DNA from: Phycisphaerales bacterium
GTDB lineage: Bacteria > Planctomycetota > Phycisphaerae > Phycisphaerales > UBA1924
Reading direction: 5' to 3'
Assembly: GCA_013360675.1 (NCBI GenBank)
Contig: JABWBB010000024.1
Span: 1 to 38,926 of the forward strand
DNA: 38,926 nucleotides
The first letter of the stretch is position 1, and every line of letters begins with the position of its first letter. This document shows, in pieces, positions 8,047-16,031 of the stretch. The notes under the pieces are model-generated. The model saw nothing but the letters and a program-made list of their open reading frames with translations, did no database searches and was not told the DNA's origin. Position numbers and translations under genes: made by a program.

Positions 8047-8940
8047 ATGGGCAGGGCACAGGGACTCAAGGACGCATTCGCTCGCGGCGTGACGCTGCTG
8101 GGCCTCGACCGCCTGTGCTTCGCGGCCCAGAAGGCGATGCTGCGCGGGAAGTACATCCGCGTCGTGAACTATCACGGCACGCCCGCGCGCGATGCGGCGA
8201 ACTTCGAGGCTCACTGCCGCCTCTTCGCGCAGCGCTTCGTCAACGCGACGAAAGACGATCTGCATGCGCTGGTGCGCGACGGGGTCTGGGACAAGCCCAG
8301 GCCCGGGATCATTGTGACCTTTGATGACGGGCTGCGCGACAACTACGACGTCGCCGCCCCGATCCTCGAAAAGTACGATCTGCGCGGCTGGTTCTTCGTG
8401 CCCGCCGAGTTTCCCGACGTGCCGGTGCCCGAGCAGGCGGCGTTCGCGACGCAGCGGCGGCTGGCCGCATTGACGCCGGGGACATACGCCGACGCCCGGG
8501 TCTGCATGACGTGGGATGAGTTACGCGACCTGGTTCGGCGTGGCCACGTGGTGGGCTCGCACACCGCCGGGCATGCGCGCCTGCGCGCAGACCTAACCCG
8601 CGAGCAGGTGGAGCGCGAGGTGGTGGATTCACGCCACATGATGGCCGAGCGCCTGGGCACGCCCTGCGAGACTTTTTGCTGGGTGGGCGGGGAGCGCGAG
8701 TCGTACTCGGCGCAGGCGGCGGCGGCGGTTGAGCGCGCGGGGTACGCCCTCTCGTTCATGACCTGCTCGGCGCCCGTGGTGGCGGGCACCCACCCGCTGC
8801 ACATCCACCGGACCAACATCGAGAGCCCCTGGCCGCTCAGTCTCGCCCGGGTGCACCTGTCGGGGATTACTGATTTGTATTACCGCCGCAAGCGAAAGTA
8901 CGTGGACGCCTTGACCCGGGGTTTGCCCTCGCACGCTTGA
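8047..8940 (+). CDS. Polysaccharide deacetylase (NodB homology domain)
   Basis: This carbohydrate esterase 4-type enzyme should remove N- or O-acetyl groups from an envelope or capsular polysaccharide. In the 297-residue protein, motif 1 is TFDDG (91-95, catalytic base and metal Asp) and motif 2 is SHTAGH (171-176, metal ligands H172 and H176). VNYHG at 40-44 precedes the domain, as in membrane-linked members of the family. No signal peptide is evident, so the enzyme may work on lipid-linked or nucleotide precursors inside the cell, or be exported another way. The N-terminal 30 residues are amphipathic. The start at 8047 has GGAG about 15 bases upstream, which is rather far. It follows the HIT gene closely; the lamin-tail gene follows after 67 bases. 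Confidence 0.88.
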   Translation: MGRAQGLKDAFARGVTLLGLDRLCFAAQKAMLRGKYIRVVNYHGTPARDAANFEAHCRLFAQRFVNATKDDLHALVRDGVWDKPRPGIIVTFDDGLRDNYDVAAPILEKYDLRGWFFVPAEFPDVPVPEQAAFATQRRLAALTPGTYADARVCMTWDELRDLVRRGHVVGSHTAGHARLRADLTREQVEREVVDSRHMMAERLGTPCETFCWVGGERESYSAQAAAAVERAGYALSFMTCSAPVVAGTHPLHIHRTNIESPWPLSLARVHLSGITDLYYRRKRKYVDALTRGLPSHA

Positions 8941-9007
8941 CCGGGATCGAGTATCGTTTCTCGCGCAGGAGCGGGGCCTCGCCAACGGACGGCGCGGAGT
9001 CACAATC

Positions 9008-9763
9008 ATGAATCGTCTGTGGTTCGCGGTGGTGGGGGTCGTGGGGGTGGCGGGGTCGGTCGCCACGGCGCAGGAATCGACGCCGGCCAAGCCCGAGTCA
9101 GCGCCGTCGACAGCGCCGCCCGCCGCGCCGAGCGTTGAGTTCCCTCATCCGATGATCACCGAGGTGCTCTACGCGGTTCCCTCGGGGGACGAGGGCGACG
9201 CGGATCAGAACGGGCGTCGCAGCGCAACCGGCGACGAGTTCGTCGAGCTGATGAACCCGCACGCCAAGCCGATCACTCTGAAGGGCTACACGCTGACCGA
9301 CGGCGTGGTGAAGAAGGGGGCCAAGTCAAAGGGTGAACCCCAGATCCGGTTTGTCTTTCCCGAGTTGACGCTCAAGCCCGGCGAGGTGGTGGTGGTCTTC
9401 AACGGGTCGGACGGCCCGCCCGCGGGCCCGGTGGGCGATACCAAGACCCCCGCCGCCCGCAACGAGAAGTTCAACAACGCCTACGTCTTCACGATGAAGG
9501 TGAAGGGCTCGTTCACGGCGTTTTCGAACGAGGGCGATTGCGTCCTGCTGAGCGATCCCGCCGGCAAGCCCGTCGAGTGCGTGCGCTGGGGTGAGGAGAG
9601 CCAGTCGCCCGAGAAGGCCGCACCGCGGACCTACGACGCGCCCGAATCACGGGGGAGCGTGCACCGCGAAGGGGACGAGTTCGTCCCGCACAAGAATCTG
9701 TCGGGTGACCTTGGCGGGCTGCCCTTCAGCCCGGGGAAGGTCGAGGCGGCGGGGAAGCGCTAG
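9008..9763 (+). CDS. Secreted lamin-tail-domain protein
   Basis: The 251-residue protein has a signal peptide (MNRLWFAVVGVVGVAGSVATAQ) and a Pro/Ala/Ser-rich linker. Residues 50-215 match the lamin tail domain: ITEVLYAVPSG, then GDEFVELMNPHAKPITLKGYTLTDG, FVFPELTLKPGEVVVVFNG, and a final CVRWG strand. In bacteria this immunoglobulin-like domain occurs on exported nucleases and surface proteins and is thought to bind or position partners; no catalytic domain is present here. No sorting tail or membrane anchor is visible, so it is probably periplasmic or released. It lies between the deacetylase gene and nuoE on the same strand. Confidence 0.82.
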   Translation: MNRLWFAVVGVVGVAGSVATAQESTPAKPESAPSTAPPAAPSVEFPHPMITEVLYAVPSGDEGDADQNGRRSATGDEFVELMNPHAKPITLKGYTLTDGVVKKGAKSKGEPQIRFVFPELTLKPGEVVVVFNGSDGPPAGPVGDTKTPAARNEKFNNAYVFTMKVKGSFTAFSNEGDCVLLSDPAGKPVECVRWGEESQSPEKAAPRTYDAPESRGSVHREGDEFVPHKNLSGDLGGLPFSPGKVEAAGKR

Positions 9764-9821
9764 CGGGCGCTACGATCGGGCCCGGCGGCGCAGGTGCGTG
9801 AACGGGAAGCGGAGGCGGACG

Positions 9822-10355
9822 ATGGCCTGGACGACGAAGGACTCGGGCGGGATGAAGGTGGCGCGTCGCGCCGAGCCGTACCTGACGCAGGCGATGCGCG
9901 ACGAGCTGACGCGCGACATCCTGCCGCGGTATGAGACGACCCGGGCCGCGCTGCTCCCCACGCTGCACATGCTGCAGCACAAGCACGGGTGGATCCCGGC
10001 GCAGGCGATGCTCGAGGCGGCCGAGTTCCTGAAACTGGCCCCGGCCGAGGTGATCGACACGGCCAGCTTCTACGAGGAATACTGGCTCAAGCCCAAGGGC
10101 AAGCACCTCGTGCAGGTCTGCCGCTCGATCGCGTGCGAGTTCTGCGGCCAGCCCGAGATCACGCAGGCGGTGCGGGCCAAGCTGGGCATCGACGTGGGCG
10201 AGACGACCGACGACGGGAAGTTCACGCTGATCGAGCTCGAGTGCATCGGAGCGTGCGCGGGCGCACCGGCGATCCTGATCGACCACACCCTGCACGAGGG
10301 CGTGACCCCCGAGGCCATCCCCGCCCTGCTCGACAACGTGCCCGACCCGCACTGA
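9822..10355 (+). CDS. nuoE: NADH-quinone oxidoreductase subunit E (24 kDa, [2Fe-2S])
   Basis: NuoE carries the N1a [2Fe-2S] cluster in the NADH-oxidising arm of complex I and forms the dehydrogenase module with NuoF. The 177-residue protein has the ligands C100-x4-C105 and C141-x3-C145 in a thioredoxin-like fold, and the typical helical N-terminus (LLPTLHMLQHKHGWIP, then TASFYEEYW). The ATG at 9822 is preceded by GGAGG at 9811-9815, six bases away, and sets the start against a longer upstream frame. No other nuo gene is adjacent: upstream is a lamin-tail protein, and downstream a convergent glycosyltransferase 16 bases away. It may be the complex I subunit encoded apart from the rest, or part of a related NAD-linked hydrogenase or formate dehydrogenase. 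Confidence 0.93.
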   Translation: MAWTTKDSGGMKVARRAEPYLTQAMRDELTRDILPRYETTRAALLPTLHMLQHKHGWIPAQAMLEAAEFLKLAPAEVIDTASFYEEYWLKPKGKHLVQVCRSIACEFCGQPEITQAVRAKLGIDVGETTDDGKFTLIELECIGACAGAPAILIDHTLHEGVTPEAIPALLDNVPDPH

Positions 10356-10371
10356 GTCACCCTGCGCCAGG

Positions 10372-11730
10372 TCATCTCGCCATGATGGTCTGTGGCGTTG
10401 TTAGTTGCTCGGCGAGCGTCATGGCCCGTGTGCTCCAGGTGTGCTCGCGGCGTGTGCGCGCCAGCCCGGCCTGCGCGATCTCGCAACGGCGGGTGGGCGA
10501 ATCGAGCAGCGTGCGCAGCGCGGCTCCCGCGTGCGCGGGGCCGTTCACCGCGACGATCTCCTGATCGGTGTTGAAGGACGAATCAAGCCCCGGGCGATTC
10601 TGGCACAGGCAGGCCACGCCCGCCGAGGTGATCTCGAAGGGCTTGAGGTTCAGGCCGACGTCGTCCTGCCCACGCATGATGTTGAGCGCGGCGTGCCCGC
10701 GGGCGTAGGCGTACGACATCGCCGCGTAGGGCAGATCACCCAGGTGCGTGCTCTGGCGTTGCCACGCATCGCCCGCGCCGCCGGGGCCGAACGTCGCTAC
10801 GCGGAAACGTCGCGCAAGCCACGCGATGGTGAAGGCCCGCATCCATGCCTCCACCCGCCGGATGTTCATCGACGCGTCGATCCACTCGAGCGGACGCGAG
10901 AGAAGGACGTGCAGTGCATCCCGGTGTGAGACATCCTGCCGCGCCAGCGCGTCAGCCCGTTCGAGCAGCGGCGTGGCACGATCGGTCACCTGCGTCGCCA
11001 GCAGCGCTCGCAGCAGACCCACGACCGAGTCGGCGTCGGCCCCGAAGCGGGAGGCCACCTTGCAGAGTTTGGGTTCGATGCGCTCGGCGGCCTCATGGCG
11101 CAGCGCGTCGAGATCGGGTTCGTCAGCATCAAGCTCGCGCAGGGCCAGGGGCGTGGGGTCGGGGTCGCCCGGCCCGCACGAGATCACCAGGTCGAACTCG
11201 GGCGTGATCTCAGGGTGCGGCGTGTGGACGTGCGTGTCCACGCCCAACGGAAGGGTGCGCGTGCGCTCAAAGCCCAGCACACGGATCATCTCGTCCGCGG
11301 TGGCGGAGTTGTTGATGAGATGCGTGATGGCGGCCTCGCGGGCCAGGTCGTGCCCGACCAGCATGCGGGCGTCGCCGCCGTGCGCCCATTGCGGGGCGTC
11401 GAGCCACCAGGCTAGGTGTGTGACGCCAAGGTCGGTGAAGATCGAGCGGATGCGACCCGCGGCGTCTACGCCGTGCGTCAGCATGAAGAGCAGATTGGCC
11501 CACATGCCAAAGGCGTGGGTAATTCGCTGTTCGCGCAGCAGGCGGATGACATCGGCGGTCAAGGCTCGCGAGCGGGCAGCCCGCGCCTGGGCGCTGTCCG
11601 CGGCATCACCCCAGACCCCGGCCAGGTCGACCACGACCGGGTCGTAGCCGGCAACATGCCAGCCCCGGGCCATGTCGAGGAAGATCGATCGCGAGTTGCC
11701 CCCGGGCTGGATGAAGAACGCCGGCCGCAT
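10372..11730 (-). CDS. CgeB-like glycosyltransferase
   Basis: The 452-residue cytoplasmic protein has the two-part layout of the CgeB/DUF3880 glycosyltransferase group. The N-terminal Rossmann half (1-170) includes FGMWANLLF and THLAWWLDAPQWA, typical of these proteins. The C-terminal GT-B half includes RFRVATFGPGG, NIMRGQDDVGLNLKPFEI and CLCQNRPGLDSSFNTDQEIV, where the family binds the nucleotide sugar (E of the FEI segment) and closes with a GxxxxxAxxARxxxEHTW-like helix. CgeB relatives glycosylate spore surface or flagellar proteins and exopolysaccharides; the acceptor here is unknown. A helical insert (residues 190-280), rich in Asp, Glu and Arg, lies between the halves. The start at 11730 has a weak ribosome binding site. 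It is convergent with nuoE. Confidence 0.78.
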   Translation of the reverse strand: MRPAFFIQPGGNSRSIFLDMARGWHVAGYDPVVVDLAGVWGDAADSAQARAARSRALTADVIRLLREQRITHAFGMWANLLFMLTHGVDAAGRIRSIFTDLGVTHLAWWLDAPQWAHGGDARMLVGHDLAREAAITHLINNSATADEMIRVLGFERTRTLPLGVDTHVHTPHPEITPEFDLVISCGPGDPDPTPLALRELDADEPDLDALRHEAAERIEPKLCKVASRFGADADSVVGLLRALLATQVTDRATPLLERADALARQDVSHRDALHVLLSRPLEWIDASMNIRRVEAWMRAFTIAWLARRFRVATFGPGGAGDAWQRQSTHLGDLPYAAMSYAYARGHAALNIMRGQDDVGLNLKPFEITSAGVACLCQNRPGLDSSFNTDQEIVAVNGPAHAGAALRTLLDSPTRRCEIAQAGLARTRREHTWSTRAMTLAEQLTTPQTIMAR

Positions 11731-11914
11731 GGCGTCTCATCGGCTTGCGGTGTGATTCTCCTTTGCAGGTCCGATAGGTGTGAGCGGCAGGGCACCGCCG
11801 ATCGGGGGCAAAGCGCGCTTGTGCCAACCATCGTGATGATGCCCAAGCACGGGCAAACACGGGTCGATAGAGGCGAGTCGAGGCTGTCTCAACGCACGGA
11901 CGCGGGGTGGGTTC

Positions 11915-13720
11915 ATGGCAACGGTGCTGCTGCTTCATCGAGACCGGATGATCGCCGAACTGCTCGGCTTTGTGCTGCGGGCGCGCCGTTTCCACATCCT
12001 GTCGGCTTCGAACATCGCCGACGGCTCGGCGATCGTGCGCGGCGCGAGCGTGGACCTGGTCGTCGCCGAGTTGAGCAAGGACTTCAACACGCTGGACGTG
12101 CTGACCACCGCCGAGGGGCTGACCCGCCCGGCGGTGATCATCGGCGACGGGTCCGACCGCGCCCAGGTGCTCGCCGCCGTCGAGATGGGCGTGCACGGCT
12201 TTGTCCTGCGCGGACAGTTCGACCTGGCCCATTTTCTGCGGCACGTCGACCGGGCAATCCAGGTCGGCCCGCGCCTGCCCAAGGCGGCGGCGAATTCCGA
12301 TGCAACTCCCACGGCGAGCACCAAGCCCGTCGCGCCAAACTCGCCCGCGAGCGCGAAGGCTCCCCCCGGCGCCGTTTCATCCGTGGCCGCCTCATCGATG
12401 ACGCCCGGCGAGGTGCTCAAGCAGCTCAAGCCCGTGGCCCCGTCAAAGGATGTGGAGGCCAAGGTGCTCGAGTGCGCCGAGCTCAAGGCCCTCTCGCCCA
12501 GCGTGGCGAGGGTGATGGACGTGGCCAGCCGTCCGGCGGCGTCGATCGATTCGCTCGTGAGCGCAATCCGCTGCGACCACGCCATCGCGCTCAAGATCAT
12601 CAAGCTGGCCAACTCGGCGGTCTTCAGCCGCGGCGAGGCGATCAACTCGGTCAAGGCGGCGGTGCTGCGCGTGGGGGTTGAGTCGATCCGCCAGGCGGTG
12701 GGCACCATCGGCGTGATGGAGAAGTTCTCGTCGGGGCCCGGTTCGCTCATCGATACCCTGCAGTTCTGGGAGCACTCGTTGGCGGTGGGGGTGGCGTCGG
12801 CGCACATCGCCGCCCGGGCCAAGTCGATGGAACCCGAATCCGCCTTCACCGCCGGGCTGCTGCACGACGTGGGGCGCCTGCTGCTGGCCGAGGCGATGCC
12901 CGAGCACTACAAGGTGATCCTCGACACGGCGCACACGCACGGGCTTCCGCTCGACCAGGTGGAACGGCGCGTGCTCAACGTCAGCCACGCGGACCTGATG
13001 CGCCCGATCCTCCGGCGCTGGAACTTCGCCAAGGAACTCGTCGAGCCCATCGTGCTGCACGAATCGGGTGCGAACGTGCTGCGCAACGCCACCGCCACGC
13101 AGCTCACGCAGTCGGCGACCGTCTCGCTGGGCAATCGCCTGGCGCAGGCGCTGCTCCTGGGGTGCAGCGGCAACCGCTGCGTGTCGAGCATCGCCGACCT
13201 GTGCGAACTGCTGCGGCTGGCCCCCAAGGACATCGACACTATCTGCGCGCAGGTCATCGACGAGACCGAGGAACTCCGTTGCTCGCTCTTCGCCCACGCC
13301 AACATCGACGCCTGGGAGCCTCTCACCCAGACCCTGCGCAACCGTGTGCACGGCAACTTCCGCCCGCTGTGCATCCGCGGCGAGGACGGCCCGGATGTCT
13401 ACCAGATCTTGTGCGCCAGGGTGGGTGAGGTCGACGGCCCGCGAAATATCGGCATCGTTCACCTGCGCTCCGCCAACGACGCCACCGCCGCGGCCCTGCG
13501 GCTGAAAAAGGCCGAGGCCGAACTGGGCACGGGTCCACTGCCCCTCATCATCATCTCGCCCAGCGCCCAGCATGGGCTGCCGCCCGCGGCCGAGGGCGGA
13601 CGGAGCGCGTGCGTCCGTCTCCCCGAGCCTCTCCCGTTGGATCGCTTCGTCGAAACCGTCGCGACGATCCTCGCGAGGACCCAGGCGACGCAGGAGCCCC
13701 CGGCGTCCGCGGCGGCGTGA
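11915..13720 (+). CDS. HDOD signalling protein with degenerate N-terminal receiver domain
   Basis: The 601-residue protein contains three parts. Residues 1-118 have a CheY-like receiver fold (MATVLLLHRDRMIAELL, AVIIGDGS, GVHGFVLRG), but the phosphoacceptor strand reads LVVAEL, with E52 where Asp is expected, and the conserved Lys is Arg, so it is probably not phosphorylated. A Pro/Ala/Ser linker (120-165) follows. Residues 178-400 are the HDOD domain, with the LANSAVFSRG signature, WEHS and LLHDVGR (H317-D318), which is used in output of bacterial signalling. Residues 515-590 look like a second, shorter receiver-like segment (LPLIIISPSAQ, then LPLDRFVETVATIL). HDOD proteins often regulate motility, the cell cycle or c-di-GMP signalling. 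The gmk gene starts 17 bases downstream, so the two are probably cotranscribed. Confidence 0.87.
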   Translation: MATVLLLHRDRMIAELLGFVLRARRFHILSASNIADGSAIVRGASVDLVVAELSKDFNTLDVLTTAEGLTRPAVIIGDGSDRAQVLAAVEMGVHGFVLRGQFDLAHFLRHVDRAIQVGPRLPKAAANSDATPTASTKPVAPNSPASAKAPPGAVSSVAASSMTPGEVLKQLKPVAPSKDVEAKVLECAELKALSPSVARVMDVASRPAASIDSLVSAIRCDHAIALKIIKLANSAVFSRGEAINSVKAAVLRVGVESIRQAVGTIGVMEKFSSGPGSLIDTLQFWEHSLAVGVASAHIAARAKSMEPESAFTAGLLHDVGRLLLAEAMPEHYKVILDTAHTHGLPLDQVERRVLNVSHADLMRPILRRWNFAKELVEPIVLHESGANVLRNATATQLTQSATVSLGNRLAQALLLGCSGNRCVSSIADLCELLRLAPKDIDTICAQVIDETEELRCSLFAHANIDAWEPLTQTLRNRVHGNFRPLCIRGEDGPDVYQILCARVGEVDGPRNIGIVHLRSANDATAAALRLKKAEAELGTGPLPLIIISPSAQHGLPPAAEGGRSACVRLPEPLPLDRFVETVATILARTQATQEPPASAAA

Positions 13721-13737
13721 GGGTACGCTTGGGCCTC

Positions 13738-14352
13738 ATGTCCCAGGGCACGCGACGATTTCCCACCGACACCGACGACGGGATGCTGCTCATCATCAGC
13801 GGCCCCAGCGGCGTCGGCAAGACCACCATCACCCGCGGCGTAGAGCGCTCCATCGCCGATTCGGTCTTCTCCGTCTCGTGCACCACGCGCCCGCGCACCA
13901 GCGCCGATGTCGAGGGCGTCGATTACCGCTTCGTCACCGATGACGAGTTCGAGGCCATGCGCGCCCGCGGCGAGTTCCTCGAATCCGCCGGGATGTACGG
14001 CAAGAAATACGGCACGCCCCGCGCCTGGGTCGAAGAGCAGCTCAAGCGCGGGCGGCTGGTCATCCTCGAGATCGACGTGCAGGGTGCGCTCCAGGTCAAG
14101 GCCGCCATGCCCGGGGCCTATTGCATCTTCGTGCTGCCCCCCAGCGAGGCGACGCTGCTACAGCGACTGCGCGACCGCAAGCGCGACGACGAGAGCGCCA
14201 TCCAGCGACGTTTCGCCGCCGCCAAGCAGGAGATCGACTCCGCCCACGCCGCGGGCATCTACGACATGTTCCTGGTGAATGAACGAGTGGACCCGGCGAT
14301 CGCGGCGGCGGTCGACGCCGTCACCCGGGCCCGCGCCGCGCGGAAATCCTGA
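13738..14352 (+). CDS. gmk: Guanylate kinase
   Basis: Guanylate kinase phosphorylates GMP to GDP with ATP, essential for GTP supply. The 204-residue protein has the P-loop GPSGVGKTT (22-30), the GMP-binding segment SCTTRPRTSADVEGVDYRFV, EFLE, the YGTPRAWVEE region and the lid RLRDRKRDDES. An N-terminal extension of about 15 residues precedes the normal family start at MLLIISG; translation might begin at that internal ATG (13783). The chosen ATG at 13738 follows the HDOD stop by 17 bases. It ends four bases from the convergent tetR-type gene, without a visible terminator between. Many bacteria place gmk next to rpoZ; that is not seen here. Confidence 0.95.
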   Translation: MSQGTRRFPTDTDDGMLLIISGPSGVGKTTITRGVERSIADSVFSVSCTTRPRTSADVEGVDYRFVTDDEFEAMRARGEFLESAGMYGKKYGTPRAWVEEQLKRGRLVILEIDVQGALQVKAAMPGAYCIFVLPPSEATLLQRLRDRKRDDESAIQRRFAAAKQEIDSAHAAGIYDMFLVNERVDPAIAAAVDAVTRARAARKS

Positions 14353-14356
14353 AGGC

Positions 14357-14962
14357 TCAGTCGGCGTGCTTGCTGCCCACGAGCAGGCGTTCGAGCATTT
14401 GTTGCACGTGCACACCCGAGGCATCTTCACCCTGGTGGGGCACGCCCATCGCCGCCAGCACGCCGTAGCCCAGCCCCACGTGGATCAGGATCCACGCGAT
14501 GAGCTCGGTCGAGAAGACCTTGGTGACCTTGCGTTCGTCCTGGGCGCGCTTGAGTTCGCGCGAGAGAAACGCGTGCAGATCGGTGATGTGGCTCGACACC
14601 GCCGCGTGGATCTCGGCGTCGTTCACCTCGGTGATCGCCTGCAGGAAGACCTGGTAGCGGGCGCGACCCTCGGGCGTCACCATCGGGTTGTCGCCCACCA
14701 GCCGACGGATGCGCTCGGCCGGGTCCGCTGCTCCTGCCAGGCGCTCCTCCCAGTGGTTCATCGTTTCGCGGGCCGCCCGCTCGATGATCGCCACGAAGAG
14801 TACTTTCTTGGACGCGAAGTGGCGGTAGATGATGGGCTCGGTCACGCCCGCGGCCTTGGCCAGCTCCGCGGTCGTGGCCCGCGCATAACCCACGCGCGAG
14901 AACAACTCGGCCGCCGTGTCGAGCAACTGTTCCTTGCGTTGTGCCGCCGGGAGTCGTGTCAT
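14357..14962 (-). CDS. TetR-family transcriptional regulator
   Basis: The 201-residue protein begins MTRLPAAQRKEQLLDTAAEL and has the TetR helix-turn-helix: TTAELAKAAGVTEPIIYRHF, followed by ASKKVLFVAII, which is the best-conserved part of the family. The ligand domain (residues 60-200) is helical and not recognisable to a substrate class. It ends in a GVHVQQMLERLLVG helix that may form the dimer. TetR proteins repress efflux, lipid or stress genes and often their own promoter. The start at 14962 fits the family; an ATG at 14992 would add ten residues. It lies 59 bases downstream of yidD on the same strand, so it could be cotranscribed with rnpA-yidD, and is convergent to gmk. Its target is unknown. 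Confidence 0.9.
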   Translation of the reverse strand: MTRLPAAQRKEQLLDTAAELFSRVGYARATTAELAKAAGVTEPIIYRHFASKKVLFVAIIERAARETMNHWEERLAGAADPAERIRRLVGDNPMVTPEGRARYQVFLQAITEVNDAEIHAAVSSHITDLHAFLSRELKRAQDERKVTKVFSTELIAWILIHVGLGYGVLAAMGVPHQGEDASGVHVQQMLERLLVGSKHAD

Positions 14963-15021
14963 GATGGGCCCGAAACTCGCCCGCCGGCGCACCCGGTTAG
15001 CGATTGCGAACCTTAGCGCAC

Positions 15022-15321
15022 CTATCCGCGGTTGTCATCGTCCCGAGGCGGAACCGGGTCATAACCACCCGCCGAAAACGGGTGACAACGCCCCACCCGC
15101 CGCACGATCATGCCCAGCGCCACGTGCGGCGGATACGCCCGCAGGGCGTCGAGCGCAAACCATGAACACGTCGGCGAAAAGCGACATTGCCGCCCCACCA
15201 CAGGGCTCAGCGTGAACTGGTACACCTTGATCAGCACGATCAGCGGCAGGCTCACCACCCGCTCCCACAGCGGACGAGGCCGCAAACCCGGGGCAGGGCG
15301 AAGAGGATCAGCCCCGCTCAT
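15022..15321 (-). CDS. yidD: Membrane protein insertion efficiency factor YidD
   Basis: YidD is a small protein attached to the inner face of the membrane that aids YidC-dependent insertion. The 99-residue product shows the full family pattern: a hydrophobic amphipathic start (VVSLPLIVLIKVYQFTLSPV), GRQCRFSPTCSWFALDALR with both conserved Cys, and RCHPFSAGGYDPVP near the end. Its first 14 bases overlap the end of rnpA, the classic rnpA-yidD arrangement, which suggests translational coupling. The yidC gene, which often follows, is absent here; a TetR gene follows instead. Confidence 0.95.
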   Translation of the reverse strand: MSGADPLRPAPGLRPRPLWERVVSLPLIVLIKVYQFTLSPVVGRQCRFSPTCSWFALDALRAYPPHVALGMIVRRVGRCHPFSAGGYDPVPPRDDDNRG

Positions 15322-15700
15322 CAGGTTCCTTCCGTGATGTGTACACCCGGTGGATCCCCGCCGCCAGTTCGACGAGCAGCGCCAGATACGTCTCGAGGTC
15401 CTTGGGCGCGTGCGGACGGACGCTGACGATGAAGTCGTAATGACCGTCCGTGTGCGCGGGCAGTCGCTCGCGCCCCAGGCGAAAAGCCTCGCGGATCAGG
15501 CGTTTGATCCGGTTGCGGGCCGGAGCCGTCCCCACGCGGCGTGAGACGGCCAGCCCCAGCCGATGACGCTCGAGCGCATTGGCACGGGCGAACAAGGCCA
15601 GCGGCCCCTTGGCCTGACGCAGGCGCTGGGCATAGACCGCGTCGAACTCGCGCGCGTGCGTCAGGCGGTCGCAGGCCCGGAATGTGCGTCGGGTGGGCAC
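15308..15700 (-). CDS. rnpA: Ribonuclease P protein component
   Basis: RnpA is the protein subunit of RNase P, which matures the 5' end of tRNAs. The product from the chosen GTG start has 130 residues. It carries FRACDRLTHAREFDAVY at the N-terminus, RHRLGLAVSRRVG and the RNR motif ARNRIKRLIREAFR (61-74), followed by YDFIVSVRP. GTG at 15698-15700 is preceded by AGGAT at five bases. The frame is open to an ATG at 15775, but that extension would cross a strong hairpin (15729-15760) and does not resemble the family. The rpmH gene for ribosomal protein L34, normally just upstream, is not present; the upstream gap leads to a divergent phosphofructokinase gene. Confidence 0.9.
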   Translation of the reverse strand: MPTRRTFRACDRLTHAREFDAVYAQRLRQAKGPLALFARANALERHRLGLAVSRRVGTAPARNRIKRLIREAFRLGRERLPAHTDGHYDFIVSVRPHAPKDLETYLALLVELAAGIHRVYTSRKEPDERG

Positions 15701-15728
15701 GCCCGATCCTACGGGCACACCCCTCAAG

Positions 15729-15760
15729 CACGAAACCCCCGCTCTCGCAGGGGCTTCGTG
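15729..15760 (-). promoter_or_regulatory. Leader hairpin upstream of rnpA
   Basis: On the minus-strand RNA, CACGAAGCCCC pairs with GGGGUUUCGUG over 11 base pairs with one G-U wobble and a ten-base loop. On the plus strand the same position would be an A-C mismatch, so it favours a minus-strand transcript. It ends 28 bases before the rnpA GTG. No T-run follows, so it is not a standard terminator. The remaining part of the gap, about 15761-16031, shows no gene or RNA I recognise; it should hold the divergent rnpA and pfk promoters. Confidence 0.5.
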
Positions 15761-16031
15761 TGGAACTGTCCGCACGGCAACGCGCCGGGGGACGATCGGC
15801 TCACACCCGGCCCGTCTCAGGCGGCGGGCGCGGACGCGAAGATTCGGTTGTCGCGGGGTCCTGTCTCACGAGCCCCCGGGCCGCTCGCCTCGCGGCGTGG
15901 CACAGTTCCGAGACTATCGCCCCGACCCCCGTCATTCAAGACAGATCTCGCCAAGTTCGGGGCATGGGAGGGTCCACGGGCCTGTGCAAGGCATTGCGGC
16001 GTGTAGGATTGGGCCAATCAGGAGTCTCGAC

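Noticed and set aside
11731..11914. tRNA or other small RNA in the gap before the HDOD gene
   Set aside because: No T-loop (GGTTCGA-type) sequence or cloverleaf pairing is seen; the same holds for the other gaps.
10372..14352. Defence or secondary-metabolite island around the CgeB-like and HDOD genes
   Set aside because: The genes are chromosomal signalling, glycosylation and nucleotide genes of normal composition; no nuclease, toxin or phage-type gene is present.
15729..15760. Intrinsic terminator
   Set aside because: The stem is strong, but no T-run follows on either strand and no gene ends just before it on the minus strand.
15761..16031. rpmH (ribosomal protein L34) upstream of rnpA
   Set aside because: Translating the minus strand in all frames by eye shows no Arg/Lys-rich L34-like peptide.
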